Origin: Bradyrhizobium sp. Ec3.3
GTDB taxonomy: Bacteria > Pseudomonadota > Alphaproteobacteria > Rhizobiales > Xanthobacteraceae
DNA: 64,000 nt
NCBI RefSeq assembly: GCF_000472925.1
Contig: NZ_AXAS01000002.1
Location: 310,001 to 374,000, forward strand
Direction of reading: 5' to 3'
In this document: piece by piece, positions 27,671 through 37,491 of the stretch
Position numbering within the stretch: the first letter of the stretch is position 1
Layout of the letters: every line of letters starts with the position of its first letter
The notes under the pieces: model-generated
Told to the model about the DNA's origin: nothing
Seen by the model: the letters and a program-made list of their open reading frames with translations, nothing else
The model's database searches: none
Made by a program: the position numbers and the translations under genes

Positions 27671-29800
27671 TCAGAGCAGCCCTGCTCCGCGCGCCCACTT
27701 GTACTTGGCGCCGAGGACCTCGACCGGCAGCTCGGTCGAATAGGCGTAGGCCGGGATGCCGTGCTGGTAGAGATATTCGGCAGCTTCCTCGACCTCGACG
27801 TCGCCGGCGAGCGAGGCGACCATGGGCTTCACAAAACCCTTGGCCTCCATCTCCTTCTTCACCTCGACCATGTTGCGGGCGAACACCATCGGCGGGGTGA
27901 CGATCGTGTGCCAGTAGCCGAGGATCAGCGCGTGGATACGATCGTCGGAGAGGCCGAGCTTCACCGTATTCACGTAGGTGATCGGCGGCTCGCCGCCGGT
28001 GATATCCACAGGATTTCCGGCTGCGCCAAACGGCGGGATGAACTTGCGGAAGGCCGCGTCGAGATCCGGCGGCATCGACATCAGCGACAGGCCGTTGTCG
28101 ACACACGAATCCGACAGCAGCACGCCAGAGCCACCGGCACCGGTGATGATCAGCACGTTCTCGCCCTTCGGCGTCGGCAGCACCGGCACGCCGCGGGCGA
28201 ATTCGAGCAACTGCCGCAGGGAGCGCGCGCGGATCACGCCGGACTGCTTGAACACGTCCTCATAGATCCTGTCGTTGCCGGCGAGCGCACCGGTGTGCGA
28301 GGACGCCGCCTTCGCGCCGGCCGAGGTGCGGCCGGCCTTGAGCACGACGACCGGCTTCTTCTTGGAGACGCGTTTTGCCGCTTCCGCAAAGGCGCGACCG
28401 TCCTTGAGGTCTTCGCAGTGCTGCGCGATCAGGTTGGTGTTCGGATCCTGCTCGAAGAAGGCGAGCAGATCATCCTCGTCGATATCGGACTTGTTGCCGA
28501 GGCCGACGATCGCCGACACACCCATCTTCGCCGAACGCGAGAAGCCGATGATGGCCATGCCGATGCCGCCCGACTGCGACGACAGCGCCGCATGGCCCTT
28601 CACGTCATAGGCCGTGCAGAAGGTCGCGCAGAGATTGGCAGGCGTATAGTAGAAGCCGTAGATGTTTGGCCCCATCAGGCGGATGTCGTACTTCTTGCCG
28701 ACCTCGACGATCTCGGCCTGGAGCTCGGGCGCGCCGGCCTCCGCAAAGCCGGAGGGAATCAGTACCGCACCCGGGATCTTCTTCTCGCCGCACTCGGTCA
28801 AAGCGCCCGCGACGAACTTCGCGGGGATCGCGAAAACCGCAACATCGACCACGCCCGGCACGTCCTTGACGCTCTTGTAGGCCTTGTAGCCGAGGATCTC
28901 GGAGGCCTTGGGATGGATTGGAATGATCTCACCCTTGTAGCCGCCGTTGATGAGGTTTTTCATCACGGAGTTGCCGATCTTGCCGTCCTCGGCCGAGGCG
29001 CCGATCACGGCGACAGCCTTCGGCTGCATGATGCGGTTCATTGCCGCGACGATCTCTTCGGTCGGGCGCGGCTTCGGCTTGGGCTTGTAGGCGAAGTCGA
29101 CGACGATGCGCACGTCGGCGGCAGTCGCGTCCTTCGGCGTCGCAAACACCGGGTTGAGGTCGAGCTCGACGATCTCGGGGAAGTCCGTGACGAGCTGCGA
29201 GACCTTGACGATGACGTCGGCAAGGGCGTTGCGGTTGACCGGCTCGCCGCCGCGAACGCCCTTCAAAATCTCATGCGCCTGGATGCCGTCGAGCATCGAC
29301 AGCGCATCCTCCTTGGCCGCGGGCGCGAGGCGGAAGGTGATGTCCTTCAGGACTTCGACCAGCACGCCGCCGAGGCCGAAGGCGACCAGCTTGCCGAAGG
29401 AACCGTCCGTGATCGAGCCGACGATGACCTCAGTGCCGCCGGCCAGCATCTGCTGCACCTGGATGCCTTCGATCTTGGCGTCAGCCTTGTACTTCTTGGC
29501 GTTGGAGAGAATGGTCTCGTAGGCCTTCTCGGCATCCTCAGCCGTCTTGAGGCCGACGATGACGCCGCCGGCCTCGGTCTTGTGGAGAATGTCGGGCGAG
29601 ACGATCTTCATCACGACCGGGAAACCCATGGAGGTCGCCATCTTGCCGGCCTCGCCCGCCGACTTCGCAACCCCTTCCTTCGGCACCGGAATGCCGTAGG
29701 CATCGCAGACGAGCTTGCCTTCGGGGGCCGTCAGGCTGGTGCGGTTGTCCGCCTTGACCTGGTCAAGCACCCTGCGGACGGCATCTTTGGAATTCGACAT
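27671..29800 (-). CDS. ADP-forming acyl-CoA synthetase (acetate-CoA ligase family), oxalate cluster
   Basis: A 709-residue fused synthetase. Residues about 15-235 form the ATP-grasp domain (GFPVVMKIVSPDILHKTEAGGV, LVAFGLGGVLVEVLKDITFRLAP, VELDLNPVFA). A CoA-binding domain follows (PKAVAVIGASAEDGKIGNSVMKNL), then succinyl-CoA-ligase-like domains with the phospho-His loop ASSHTGALAG (His502). It would make an acyl-CoA from an acid, ATP and CoA, or run in reverse to make ATP. The usual GPNCLG motif reads MGPNIYGFYY, so it belongs to a divergent subgroup. It is divergent from gntR-oxc-frc, so oxalate or formate activation is the inferred role. Confidence 0.85.
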   Translation of the reverse strand: MSNSKDAVRRVLDQVKADNRTSLTAPEGKLVCDAYGIPVPKEGVAKSAGEAGKMATSMGFPVVMKIVSPDILHKTEAGGVIVGLKTAEDAEKAYETILSNAKKYKADAKIEGIQVQQMLAGGTEVIVGSITDGSFGKLVAFGLGGVLVEVLKDITFRLAPAAKEDALSMLDGIQAHEILKGVRGGEPVNRNALADVIVKVSQLVTDFPEIVELDLNPVFATPKDATAADVRIVVDFAYKPKPKPRPTEEIVAAMNRIMQPKAVAVIGASAEDGKIGNSVMKNLINGGYKGEIIPIHPKASEILGYKAYKSVKDVPGVVDVAVFAIPAKFVAGALTECGEKKIPGAVLIPSGFAEAGAPELQAEIVEVGKKYDIRLMGPNIYGFYYTPANLCATFCTAYDVKGHAALSSQSGGIGMAIIGFSRSAKMGVSAIVGLGNKSDIDEDDLLAFFEQDPNTNLIAQHCEDLKDGRAFAEAAKRVSKKKPVVVLKAGRTSAGAKAASSHTGALAGNDRIYEDVFKQSGVIRARSLRQLLEFARGVPVLPTPKGENVLIITGAGGSGVLLSDSCVDNGLSLMSMPPDLDAAFRKFIPPFGAAGNPVDITGGEPPITYVNTVKLGLSDDRIHALILGYWHTIVTPPMVFARNMVEVKKEMEAKGFVKPMVASLAGDVEVEEAAEYLYQHGIPAYAYSTELPVEVLGAKYKWARGAGLL

Positions 29801-29956
29801 GTGGTTTCTCCCTTGACCTCAGATCTTGCTTTGCAAGGCGCGCGTATTACGGCTGCCCGTGATGCTTGCCATTCGCCGCGCCTTGTTCCATGCGGCGGAA
29901 CGGAGGGCAGAAAGCCCGAGTTTACTCCGCCGGCTTGGATCAAAAATGGCTGGCGA

Positions 29957-29973
29957 TGGCATTTGGTATGCCA
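29957..29973. promoter_or_regulatory. Putative operator 1, TGGCATTTGGTATGCCA
   Basis: A perfect inverted repeat: TGGCAT, five bases, ATGCCA. It also contains the TGG-N4-CCA palindrome typical of FCD-type GntR regulators. It lies in the divergent region between the acyl-CoA synthetase and the GntR gene, 84 bases from an almost identical second copy. Confidence 0.7.
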
Positions 29974-30037
29974 GAAGCCAACTTGTCAAGGCGGGTCATG
30001 AGGCCGAAGGCCGCAAAAAATAGGCAGCTTGACATTC

Positions 30038-30054
30038 TGGCATGTGGTATGCCA
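30038..30054. promoter_or_regulatory. Putative operator 2, TGGCATGTGGTATGCCA
   Basis: The same 17-base inverted repeat as at 29957, differing at one spacer base. It lies 58 bases before the GTG start of the GntR gene and just after a TTGACA (30029-30034) that could be a -35 element. Autoregulation by the GntR protein is the natural reading. Confidence 0.72.
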
Positions 30055-30112
30055 AAAACATTTCGGTAAATATTCCTGTAAAAGACGACTCCCCCTGAGG
30101 AGGAGAATCGTC

Positions 30113-30835
30113 GTGAAGCAAATCAAGGCATCGCCCAACATGGCCGAGGCAGATCTCGCAATCGTCCGTATTGCCCCGGAGAGCAGCTTCAAGAACAAGG
30201 CGTATGACGCCTTGAAGGAAGCGATCCTCAAGATGGACATCTATTCGACGCCCGAGCCGGTGATGCTCGACGAGCGCGCGCTGTCCGAACGCCTGGGCGT
30301 GAGCCGGACGCCGATCCGCGAAGCGATCGCGATGCTTGAGCAGGACGGCTTCGTGAAGACCGTGCCGCGCCGGGGCATCATGGTGGTGCGCAGGACCAAG
30401 AGCGAGATCGTCGACATGATCCGCGCCTGGGCGGCGCTCGAGAGCATGGCGGCGCGCTTGATCACCACCACTGCGCGCAAGAAGGACATTTCGGCGCTGC
30501 GCGATTATTTCAAGGACTTCGGAAAGGACCGCCTGCCCGAGGATCACATCGAGGAATATTCGCGCGCCAACATCGCCTTTCACCAGGCGCTGATCTCGCT
30601 GTCGGAATCGCCGATCCTCGTCGACCTCACCAACGACCTCCTGCTGCATGTGCGCGGCTACCGGCAACTGACGATCGGACGGAAGGATCGCACTGCGACC
30701 TCACTGCCCGAGCATCTCGGGATCATCGAAGCGCTGGAGGCGCGCGACACCGAACTCGCCGAAAAGCGCGCCCGCGATCACACCCTCGGCCTTGCCGCTT
30801 ACGTCGAAGCGCATGGCCAGGAACTCTTTACATAG
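30113..30835 (+). CDS. GntR family regulator, FCD type, probable oxalate regulator
   Basis: A 240-residue regulator. The GTG at 30113 is chosen because GGAGGAGA lies a few bases upstream. The winged helix-turn-helix ([50 protein letters not shown]) is followed by an all-helical FCD effector domain ([58 protein letters not shown]). The FCD metal/ligand residues Asp, His and His can be assigned to these helices. It precedes oxc by 73 bases and frc follows, so it likely senses an oxalate-pathway acid or CoA ester. Confidence 0.9.
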   Translation: MKQIKASPNMAEADLAIVRIAPESSFKNKAYDALKEAILKMDIYSTPEPVMLDERALSERLGVSRTPIREAIAMLEQDGFVKTVPRRGIMVVRRTKSEIVDMIRAWAALESMAARLITTTARKKDISALRDYFKDFGKDRLPEDHIEEYSRANIAFHQALISLSESPILVDLTNDLLLHVRGYRQLTIGRKDRTATSLPEHLGIIEALEARDTELAEKRARDHTLGLAAYVEAHGQELFT

Positions 30836-30908
30836 CAACTTCACCAGAAGGGCGAACCATTCGCCCCCAAAGCCTAAACGGCACCTTGAGACCAGGGAGA
30901 CAAGGCCC

Positions 30909-32642
30909 ATGCTGAATACCGCGACCAAGTCCGAAGCACCGGGCACCGAGCAGGAATTGACGGATGGTTTTCATCTCGTCATCGACGCGCTCAAGCTGAA
31001 CGGCATCAACACGATCTATAATGTGCCGGGCATCCCGATCACGGATTTGGGCCGCATGGCGCAGGCCGCGGGCATCCGCGTGATCTCCTTCCGTCACGAG
31101 CAGAACGCCGGCTACGCGGCGGGCATCGCAGGTTTCCTCACCAAGAAGCCCGGCGTCTGCCTCACCGTTTCGGCCCCCGGCTTCCTCAACGGCCTTACCG
31201 CGCTGGCCCACGCCACCACCAACTGCTACCCGATGATCCTGATCTCGGGCTCCTCCGAGCGCGAGATCGTCGACCTCCAGCAGGGCGACTATGAGGAGAT
31301 GGATCAGCTCGCGGTCGCAAAGCCGCTGTGTAAAGCGGCCTATCGCGTGCTGCACGCCCAGGACATCGGCATTGGTCTGGCGCGCGCGATCCGCGCCGCG
31401 GTCTCGGGTCGTCCCGGCGGCGTCTATCTCGATTTGCCGGCAAAGCTGTTCGGCCAGGTGATGAACGCCGATGCCGGCCAGAAGTCGCTCGTGAAGGTGA
31501 TCGATGCTGCGCCCGCGCAGATCCCCTCGCCTGCTTCAGTGAAGCGCGCACTTGATGTTTTGAAGAGCGCAAAGCGCCCGCTGATCATCCTCGGCAAGGG
31601 CGCGGCCTACGCGCAGGCCGACGAAGAGATCAAGAGCTTCGTCGAGAAGAGCGGTGTGCCCTTCCTGCCGATGAGCATGGCCAAGGGCCTTCTCCCCGAC
31701 ACGCATCCGCAGTGCGCCGGCGCCGCCCGCTCGACCGTGCTGAAAGAGTCCGATGTCGTTCTGCTGATCGGCGCGCGGCTCAACTGGCTGCTCTCGCACG
31801 GCAAGGGCAAGAGCTGGGGCGAAGCGCCCAAGAAATTCATCCAGGTCGACATCGAGCCGAAGGAGATGGACTCCAACGTCGAGATCGTCGCGCCCGTCGT
31901 CGGCGACATCGGCTCCGTCGTCTCCGCCTTCAACCAGGCGATGGGCGCGGGCTGGACCGCCCCGCCGGCCGAATGGACCAATGCTGTTTCGACCAAGCGT
32001 GAAGAGAACGTCGCCAAGATGGCGCCGAAGCTCATGAACAACAAGTCGCCGATGGACTATCACGGTGCGCTCGGCGTGCTGAAGAACGTCATCAAGGAGC
32101 ATCCCGACGCGATCCTCGTCAACGAAGGCGCCAACACACTCGACCTCGCCCGCGGCGTCATCGACATGTACAAGCCGCGCAAGCGTCTCGACGTCGGCAC
32201 CTGGGGCGTGATGGGCATCGGCATGGGCCAGGCGATTGCGGCCGCGCTCGAGACCGGGAACCCCGTGCTCGCGGTGGAAGGCGACAGCGCCTTCGGCTTC
32301 TCCGGCATGGAGGTCGAGACCATCTGCCGCTACAACTTGCCAATCTGCGTCGTCATCTTCAACAATGATGGCATCTATCGCGGCACCGACGTCAACAGCG
32401 CCAACTCGGATCCTGCGACCACCGTGTTCGTCAAGGGCGCGCGCTACGACAAGATGATGGAAGCCTTCGGCGGCGTCGGCGTGAACGCCACCTCGCCGGA
32501 CGAATTGAAGCGCGCCGTCAACGAGGCGATCAGCTCGGGCAAGCCGACGCTGATCAACGCGGTGATCGATCCGGCGGCGGGCTCGGAGAGCGGCCGCATC
32601 GGCAATCTCAATCCGCAGAGCGTTCTGCAGAAGAAGAAGTAA
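30909..32642 (+). CDS. oxc: Oxalyl-CoA decarboxylase
   Basis: A 577-residue ThDP enzyme converting oxalyl-CoA to formyl-CoA and CO2. The activating Glu64 lies in [34 protein letters not shown] is the family-typical loop, and the PP motif is [37 protein letters not shown]. The C-terminal tail ([11 protein letters not shown]) resembles the lid of oxalyl-CoA decarboxylases. Start ATG 30909 has GGGAG upstream. The formyl-CoA transferase gene follows 63 bases later, which completes the oxalate-formate cycle. Confidence 0.96.
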   Translation: MLNTATKSEAPGTEQELTDGFHLVIDALKLNGINTIYNVPGIPITDLGRMAQAAGIRVISFRHEQNAGYAAGIAGFLTKKPGVCLTVSAPGFLNGLTALAHATTNCYPMILISGSSEREIVDLQQGDYEEMDQLAVAKPLCKAAYRVLHAQDIGIGLARAIRAAVSGRPGGVYLDLPAKLFGQVMNADAGQKSLVKVIDAAPAQIPSPASVKRALDVLKSAKRPLIILGKGAAYAQADEEIKSFVEKSGVPFLPMSMAKGLLPDTHPQCAGAARSTVLKESDVVLLIGARLNWLLSHGKGKSWGEAPKKFIQVDIEPKEMDSNVEIVAPVVGDIGSVVSAFNQAMGAGWTAPPAEWTNAVSTKREENVAKMAPKLMNNKSPMDYHGALGVLKNVIKEHPDAILVNEGANTLDLARGVIDMYKPRKRLDVGTWGVMGIGMGQAIAAALETGNPVLAVEGDSAFGFSGMEVETICRYNLPICVVIFNNDGIYRGTDVNSANSDPATTVFVKGARYDKMMEAFGGVGVNATSPDELKRAVNEAISSGKPTLINAVIDPAAGSESGRIGNLNPQSVLQKKK

Positions 32643-32705
32643 GCTACCCCTTCAACCCATTATTCCCTGCGGGTGCAGGGGCAGACAGAGTACGGAGCAA
32701 ACACG

Positions 32706-33983
32706 ATGACCAAGGCGCTCACGGGCGTTCGCATTCTCGACTTCACCCACGTCCAGTCGGGGCCGACCTGCACGCAATTGCTGGCATGGTTCGGCGCCGA
32801 CGTGATCAAGGTGGAGCGTCCCGGTGTCGGCGACATCACCCGCGGCCAGCTGCAGGACATCCCGAACGTGGACAGCCTGTATTTCACCATGCTGAACCAC
32901 AACAAGCGCTCGATCACGCTCGACACCAAGAACCCCAAGGGCAAGGAGGTTCTCACCGAGCTGATCAGGAAGTGCGATGTGCTGGTCGAGAACTTCGGCC
33001 CCGGCGTGCTCGACCGCATGGGCTTCCCCTGGGAGAAGATCCAGGCGATCAACCCCAAGATGATCGTCGCCTCGATCAAGGGCTTTGGTCCCGGGCCGTA
33101 CGAGGACTGCAAGGTCTATGAGAACGTCGCGCAGTGCACCGGCGGCGCCGCCTCCACCACCGGCTTCCGCGACGGTCTGCCGCTCGTCACCGGCGCGCAG
33201 ATCGGCGACACCGGCACCGGCCTGCACCTCGCAATCGGCATCCTGGCCGCACTCTACCAGCGCACCGCGACCGGCAAGGGTCAGAAGGTCACCGCCGCGA
33301 TGCAGGACGGCGTGCTCAACCTCGCCCGCGTCAAGCTGCGCGACCAGCAGCGCCTCGCCCATGGTCCGCTGAAGGAATACAGCCAGTTCGGCGAAGGCAT
33401 TCCGTTCGGCGATGCCGTGCCGCGCGCCGGCAACGACTCCGGCGGCGGCCAGCCCGGCCGCATCCTGAAGTGCAAGGGCTGGGAGACCGACCCGAACGCC
33501 TACATCTACTTCATCACCCAGGCCCAGGTCTGGGAGAAGATCTGCGACGTGATCGGCGAGCCGACCTGGAAGACCGATCCGAACTACGCAAAGCCCCCGG
33601 CCCGCTTGCCGCGGCTCAACGAGATCTTCGCCCGCATCGAGCAGTGGACGATGACGAAGACGAAGTTCGAGGCGATGGAGATCCTCAACAAGGACGACAT
33701 CCCCTGCGGTCCTATCCTCTCGATGAAGGAGATCGCGGAAGACCAGTCGCTGCGCGCGACCGGCACCGTGGTCGAAGTCGACCACCCCACCCGCGGCAAG
33801 TACATCTCGGTCGGCAACCCGATCAAGCTGTCGGACTCACCGAGCGACGTGCAGCGCTCCCCGCTGCTCGGCGAGCACACCGACGAGATCCTGCGTTCCG
33901 TGCTCGGCTTCTCGGATCACCAGGTCGCCGACATCCACAAGTCCGGCGCGCTCGATCCGCCGCAGAGGCAGGCCGCGGAGTAA
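32706..33983 (+). CDS. frc: Formyl-CoA:oxalate CoA-transferase
   Basis: A 425-residue class III CoA transferase. It opens [24 protein letters not shown]. The catalytic Asp168 lies in [15 protein letters not shown], and the flexible glycine loop is visible as SGGGQPG. It moves CoA from formyl-CoA to oxalate, giving formate and oxalyl-CoA for Oxc. Start at 32706 (the ATG of MTKAL) fits the family; an earlier in-frame ATG at 32673 is less likely. A strong terminator follows the gene. Confidence 0.96.
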   Translation: MTKALTGVRILDFTHVQSGPTCTQLLAWFGADVIKVERPGVGDITRGQLQDIPNVDSLYFTMLNHNKRSITLDTKNPKGKEVLTELIRKCDVLVENFGPGVLDRMGFPWEKIQAINPKMIVASIKGFGPGPYEDCKVYENVAQCTGGAASTTGFRDGLPLVTGAQIGDTGTGLHLAIGILAALYQRTATGKGQKVTAAMQDGVLNLARVKLRDQQRLAHGPLKEYSQFGEGIPFGDAVPRAGNDSGGGQPGRILKCKGWETDPNAYIYFITQAQVWEKICDVIGEPTWKTDPNYAKPPARLPRLNEIFARIEQWTMTKTKFEAMEILNKDDIPCGPILSMKEIAEDQSLRATGTVVEVDHPTRGKYISVGNPIKLSDSPSDVQRSPLLGEHTDEILRSVLGFSDHQVADIHKSGALDPPQRQAAE

Positions 33984-34011
33984 GCGGGACTACTTCGACC
34001 CGAGACGAAAG

Positions 34012-34039
34012 GGCCGCCTGTTCAGGCGGCCTTTTTTTT
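34012..34039 (+). terminator. Rho-independent terminator after frc
   Basis: Arms GGCCGCCTG (34012-34020) and CAGGCGGCC (34023-34031) followed by eight T (34032-34039). It ends the gntR-oxc-frc transcript. Confidence 0.9.
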
Positions 34040-34168
34040 CGTGCCCTCTCTCTCGCTCGCGCGGCTTCCGCCAAAATCTGAAAAACAACCCCATGCAAAG
34101 TAGCCGAGGACCACTCGCACGCACGAACAGTACGGATTTTACGAACTCGTTTGACACGTCGGGCAAAT

Positions 34169-34252
34169 CAGTGGCGAAAGTCGAGCATCGCAGAGTCTCC
34201 CCCGCCTGACGTCCGCTATCATCCCGACATCCGCGCAAGCGCGGACATCGCT
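34169..34252. repeat. Direct repeat, copy 1
   Basis: It shares the order CAGTGGC, ATCGCAGAGTC, GTCCGCTATCATCCCGACA and GCGCAAGCGCGGAC with the stretch at 35357. The two copies are in the same orientation and flank the alpha/beta hydrolase gene and a gene fragment. The words are of a type repeated widely in Bradyrhizobium genomes. Confidence 0.65.
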
Positions 34253-34278
34253 CTGGTCCTGGTTGTGCCGGAAGCCGA

Positions 34279-34989
34279 TCAAGGGATCGCTCCAAGGGTG
34301 CGCGCGATTACAGCAATGGCATTCGCGGTTTCGGCAGGACGGAGAGTTGGGTCGAGGTGCGTCCCTTCCGAATTGATAACTGGCCAACCGCGGCCGCGCG
34401 CCTCTACCGTTGCGTGGTCGTAGAGCTTAGACGCTTGGATGAACCCGGCGGGAATGTGATCCCATCTGGCAAGGTCGACAGTCTCGTCGAACCAACTGAT
34501 ATTCATCTTCGGCAGACCGCTTTCGAACCGAGCGAACGCGTTGCGATCGCTTTTCAAGATGTCGATGCCAACCAGCGATGCGCGGTGTCCGTCACCGTCG
34601 AACCATTTTGACCACACCGGGAGGGATCCATCCGCTCTCGCAAGATTTTGAATGAAAGCGCGCAGAGCTGGCCTAACCGGATATGCCGCGCCTTCTATCG
34701 GCGGGATGTCACCATCGACGATGACCACGGCCTTCGTCGGCAACTTGGTCGCCAGATCGGCGGCTAGAGCGCTGGCTGAGCTGTGGCCAATCAACACCAG
34801 CCCATTTGCAGGAGCAATTTGATTGACAAGACTGCGGCTCCACGCGCTCCATGCCGGAGGAGAGACATGATGCGCTAGAATATCCGGGACTTGTACGCGC
34901 CATCCTGAGTCACGCAGCTTTTCGGCCGTAGGCTCCCAGCTCGAGGCCCGAACCAACGGGCCTGCTATAAGGACGACATCTGTATTCAA
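34279..34989 (-). CDS. Alpha/beta hydrolase
   Basis: A 236-residue hydrolase. VVLIAGPLVRASSWEP is the first strand and oxyanion region, LVLIGHSSASALAADL the nucleophile elbow (Ser in GHSSA), and INSEGTHLDPTLRP probably holds the catalytic His. The TTG at 34989 is chosen because GGGGGA precedes it and the protein then starts at the fold; upstream ATGs at 35037 and 35058 would add an unlikely extension. The substrate is unknown. The gene sits between two direct repeats, which suggests an inserted segment. Confidence 0.75.
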   Translation of the reverse strand: MNTDVVLIAGPLVRASSWEPTAEKLRDSGWRVQVPDILAHHVSPPAWSAWSRSLVNQIAPANGLVLIGHSSASALAADLATKLPTKAVVIVDGDIPPIEGAAYPVRPALRAFIQNLARADGSLPVWSKWFDGDGHRASLVGIDILKSDRNAFARFESGLPKMNISWFDETVDLARWDHIPAGFIQASKLYDHATVEARGRGWPVINSEGTHLDPTLRPAETANAIAVIARTLGAIP

Positions 34990-35230
34990 GTTTCCCCCGT
35001 GACCGAACGTGCATCTATAGCGGACACAAGCAGACATTGCTATGAAGTCTGCAACCAAGCGGCACCGTTTCAGCAGTTCCGGCCGGACGATCCGCCGCCG
35101 GCGCTCCCGACATAACCCAGCAACAAAAGTTGAGATGACGTCTCAAATCGGTGACGTCTCGTTCGTCCTCGGGGCATGAATGGGCAACGGACGTCCGCGC
35201 CGGACCAACCAATTCACGAAGATAACAATC

Positions 35231-35301
35231 ATGCCCAGCATTGTACACCTGCACCGCGTCCTGACGACCAGCCCCGAGAAAGTCCATCGCGCCTTCCTCT
35301 A
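35231..35301 (+). pseudogene. N-terminal fragment of an SRPBCC/AHSA1-type protein
   Basis: The frame MPSIVHLHRVLTTSPEKVHR (then AFL, stop) matches the usual opening of SRPBCC/AHSA1-like (polyketide cyclase fold) proteins, which are normally about 140-160 residues. It stops at TAG 35299 and nothing downstream continues the fold. It lies just before direct repeat copy 2, so recombination may have removed the rest. Confidence 0.5.
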
Positions 35302-35356
35302 GTCCACCTCGCGCGTGGCCTCGCCCAGGCGCCGAGCCGAGCGATCGTCGGCGATC

Positions 35357-35435
35357 CAGTGGCAAAACCCGATGATCGCAGAGTCCACCTGATGTCCGCT
35401 ATCATCCCGACACCAGCGCAAGCGCGGACCTTGCT
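35357..35435. repeat. Direct repeat, copy 2
   Basis: Second copy of the repeat at 34169 in the same orientation, with small differences and a few gaps. The gap from 34990 to 35527 otherwise holds only the SRPBCC fragment and no intact gene. Confidence 0.65.
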
Positions 35436-35527
35436 TTGATGCGATGTTGCGCCACGTGCCGGCGTGAACGGAGTTCCCCCAGCCACGTCGGCTGAAGGCA
35501 GGAGGCGACATTCGGTCAGGCTCTTCT

Positions 35528-36112
35528 CTACATTTCAGAACTGTTGGCAACGCAAGTTGCGCCGGCCGGCGCCTTGCCGCCAGAGGCGTCATCGCCGCAA
35601 AGATCAGCGGCTAGAAGACCGTCGACGACCGGTCCGGGGATCCAATAGTCCCCTGCAAGCGGCCTGACACTTACGCCAGCAATTACCCCGCGCTGCAGAC
35701 TTGGATCGAAGTAGCGCATCGTCCGCTCGTTCAGGTCAATGATGCGGCCGGGCGTTAGTGGTCCCACGTCATTTATTTTGACGATTGCTTTTTTACCTAC
35801 CGCCTCAACGAGGGCATATTTCGGCCTCGCGCCAAATTGGACCCCACCGAATTTCTGACGCAAACTCGTCTTGATGGCAGCCGCCCAGACGGAGGGATCA
35901 TAGCGCTCGCCGGAGGCTGTGTTCGGACCGCCCTCCCGCCATCCGGGCCGGAACGGATTGTACATGGATGCTGCGCCAATGATCGCATCCCCAGAAGCGG
36001 CATTGACGACGGCACTTGAATGAACTGCACCGATTTCACTTCGAGCAACGGTAACAGACATGGCAAGCGCAACTACGGCGCCGCAAATTGCGGCGCTCGA
36101 GTGGAACACCAT
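35528..36112 (-). CDS. RlpA-like double-psi beta-barrel exported protein
   Basis: A 194-residue protein with an N-terminal signal sequence (FHSSAAICGAVVALAMSVTVARS). A double-psi beta-barrel domain follows: GAASMYNPFRPGWREGGPNTASGERYDPSVWAAAI, AIVKINDVGPLTPGRIIDLNERTMRYF, and GVIAGVSVRPL. RlpA-type proteins act on the septal or lateral peptidoglycan. The DPBB catalytic-type Asp is present in NDVGP. GAGGAG precedes the paired ATGs at 36115 and 36112, and the second gives the better spacing. No SPOR domain is present, so it is a short form. Confidence 0.75.
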   Translation of the reverse strand: MVFHSSAAICGAVVALAMSVTVARSEIGAVHSSAVVNAASGDAIIGAASMYNPFRPGWREGGPNTASGERYDPSVWAAAIKTSLRQKFGGVQFGARPKYALVEAVGKKAIVKINDVGPLTPGRIIDLNERTMRYFDPSLQRGVIAGVSVRPLAGDYWIPGPVVDGLLAADLCGDDASGGKAPAGATCVANSSEM

Positions 36113-36498
36113 CATAACTCCTCGACTGATTTTTTTTCGATTGTTCGGTTCCCGATGCCGCAAAAACACGGTCACGCGAAACGCGGAGGCGTTAAACGAG
36201 CTCGTGCCAATTTTTTGCGGATTCGTGCCAATCCTGGCGACGGAACCGTTGTGGGAACCAGGGTGGTTCTCACGCAGTGTTTTGCATCTCTCCGACTAAG
36301 ACAGAGATTGCGTCAGCAGCATGACTGATTGGAGCTTCTTTGACAGTACGTGAGTAGGAGCAAGCGTTGGGATCAAAAGCGGCTCTGAAAGCGAGCGTGG
36401 ACCCATGTCCGATGGACGTTTGAAATCCGACCTGACAATGCGCGTCAGCCTGTTCGGCTCGGGCTATTTCCGGACTCATGCATCGCAACAAGGAAGTT
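36113..36498. other. Non-coding gap upstream of the RlpA-like gene
   Basis: No supportable gene. TCGTGCCAAT occurs twice (near 36202 and 36225). An inverted repeat lies at 36251-36273. A 73-residue antisense frame at 36270-36491 has no recognisable content. Confidence 0.45.
36251..36273. promoter_or_regulatory. Inverted repeat GTGGGAACC-N5-GGTTCTCAC
   Basis: Nine-base arms with one mismatch around AGGGT, about 140 bases upstream of the RlpA-like start. It has the size of a regulator site or a small RNA hairpin. No regulator is assigned. Confidence 0.3.
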
Positions 36499-37491
36499 CT
36501 ATTGGATCACTCCGGCGGCGCGAGCGAGCAGCTCAGGAGCTGGCGCAATGCCAAGCGCTTTCGCAGTTTTGAGATTGATGACTAACTCGTATTTCGTCGG
36601 CGCCTGCACCGGAAGGTCGGCCGGTCTTTCACCTTTGAGGACACGATCGACGTACCCAGCCGAGCGTCGGACTATGTCGGCAGTATTCGGTCCATAGGAG
36701 ATCAGTGCCCCTTCCGCAGCGAACTGCCGGAAGCCGTATATCGCAGGAAGTCGCCGTCGTTCCGTCAATGTAATGACCGCCCGGCGGTGATTGTTGATGA
36801 ATGCGTCCGGTGCGACGATCAGAGCGCCGCCAGGCTCGCGTGCGAGCGCCGTGATGGCTGCCTCGACCTCCGCCTCGTCGTGCACAGGAGATGCGGAGAG
36901 CTCGAGGGCGAGCGATGTGCGGGCCGCTTCGAGTTCGCGTAGGAATGCCGGGTAAAAAGGCGTCGTGTCGGGATTGAAGATGAGCGCTACATGTCTGACC
37001 CCGGGAGCAATTTCCTTAATCATCTCCATCCATTTCCCAATCAATAGGAAATCGATGAAGGTGAAGCCGGTGATGTTGCCGCCCGGCCGCGACAGGCTGG
37101 TCACGAAACCCTGTCCGACCGGATCGTTGACGAGGTTGAATACGATCGGAATGGTGCTGGTCGCCTCTTTCAATGCTGCGGTGATTGGCGTCCCGCTTCC
37201 GACGATGACGTCCGGCGCCGAATGCACCAGCTCCGTCGCGTAGGCTCGGATCCGGCCCAGATCTCCGCCGGTATATCGATGCTCAATTCGAATATTGCGA
37301 TTCTCGATCCACCCGAGCGCCTCGAGCCCCTTCCGAAACGCAATGACGCGGGTCAGCACTTCGCTATCATTCTCGAGGTACGGATGGAGGAACGCAACGC
37401 GACGCATGCCCGTCGCCTGCTGCGTGCACGAGGCCAACGTCCAGCCAGCGGCCGCACCTACTAAAAGTGCAATGAACTTGCGTCGTCGCAT
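36499..37491 (-). CDS. ABC transporter substrate-binding protein, PF04392 type
   Basis: A 330-residue protein with a Tat-like/lipoprotein N-terminus, MRRRKFIALLVGAAAGWTLASC, where LASC is a lipobox. The PF04392 fold follows: RRVAFLHPYLENDSEVLTRVIAFRKGLEALGWIENRNIRIEHRYTGGD, IVFNLVNDPVGQGFVTSLSRPGGNITGFT, VALIFNPDT. Such stand-alone binding proteins are numerous in Bradyrhizobium and usually lack a partner permease nearby, as here. The ligand is unknown. Confidence 0.85.
   Translation of the reverse strand: MRRRKFIALLVGAAAGWTLASCTQQATGMRRVAFLHPYLENDSEVLTRVIAFRKGLEALGWIENRNIRIEHRYTGGDLGRIRAYATELVHSAPDVIVGSGTPITAALKEATSTIPIVFNLVNDPVGQGFVTSLSRPGGNITGFTFIDFLLIGKWMEMIKEIAPGVRHVALIFNPDTTPFYPAFLRELEAARTSLALELSASPVHDEAEVEAAITALAREPGGALIVAPDAFINNHRRAVITLTERRRLPAIYGFRQFAAEGALISYGPNTADIVRRSAGYVDRVLKGERPADLPVQAPTKYELVINLKTAKALGIAPAPELLARAAGVIQ

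Noticed and set aside
27386..30001. 871-residue open frame on the plus strand
   Set aside because: Antisense to the ADP-forming acyl-CoA synthetase; composition is Arg/His/Asp-rich as expected for a shadow.
36270..36491. 73-residue minus-strand frame
   Set aside because: No family, no good start signal; judged non-coding.
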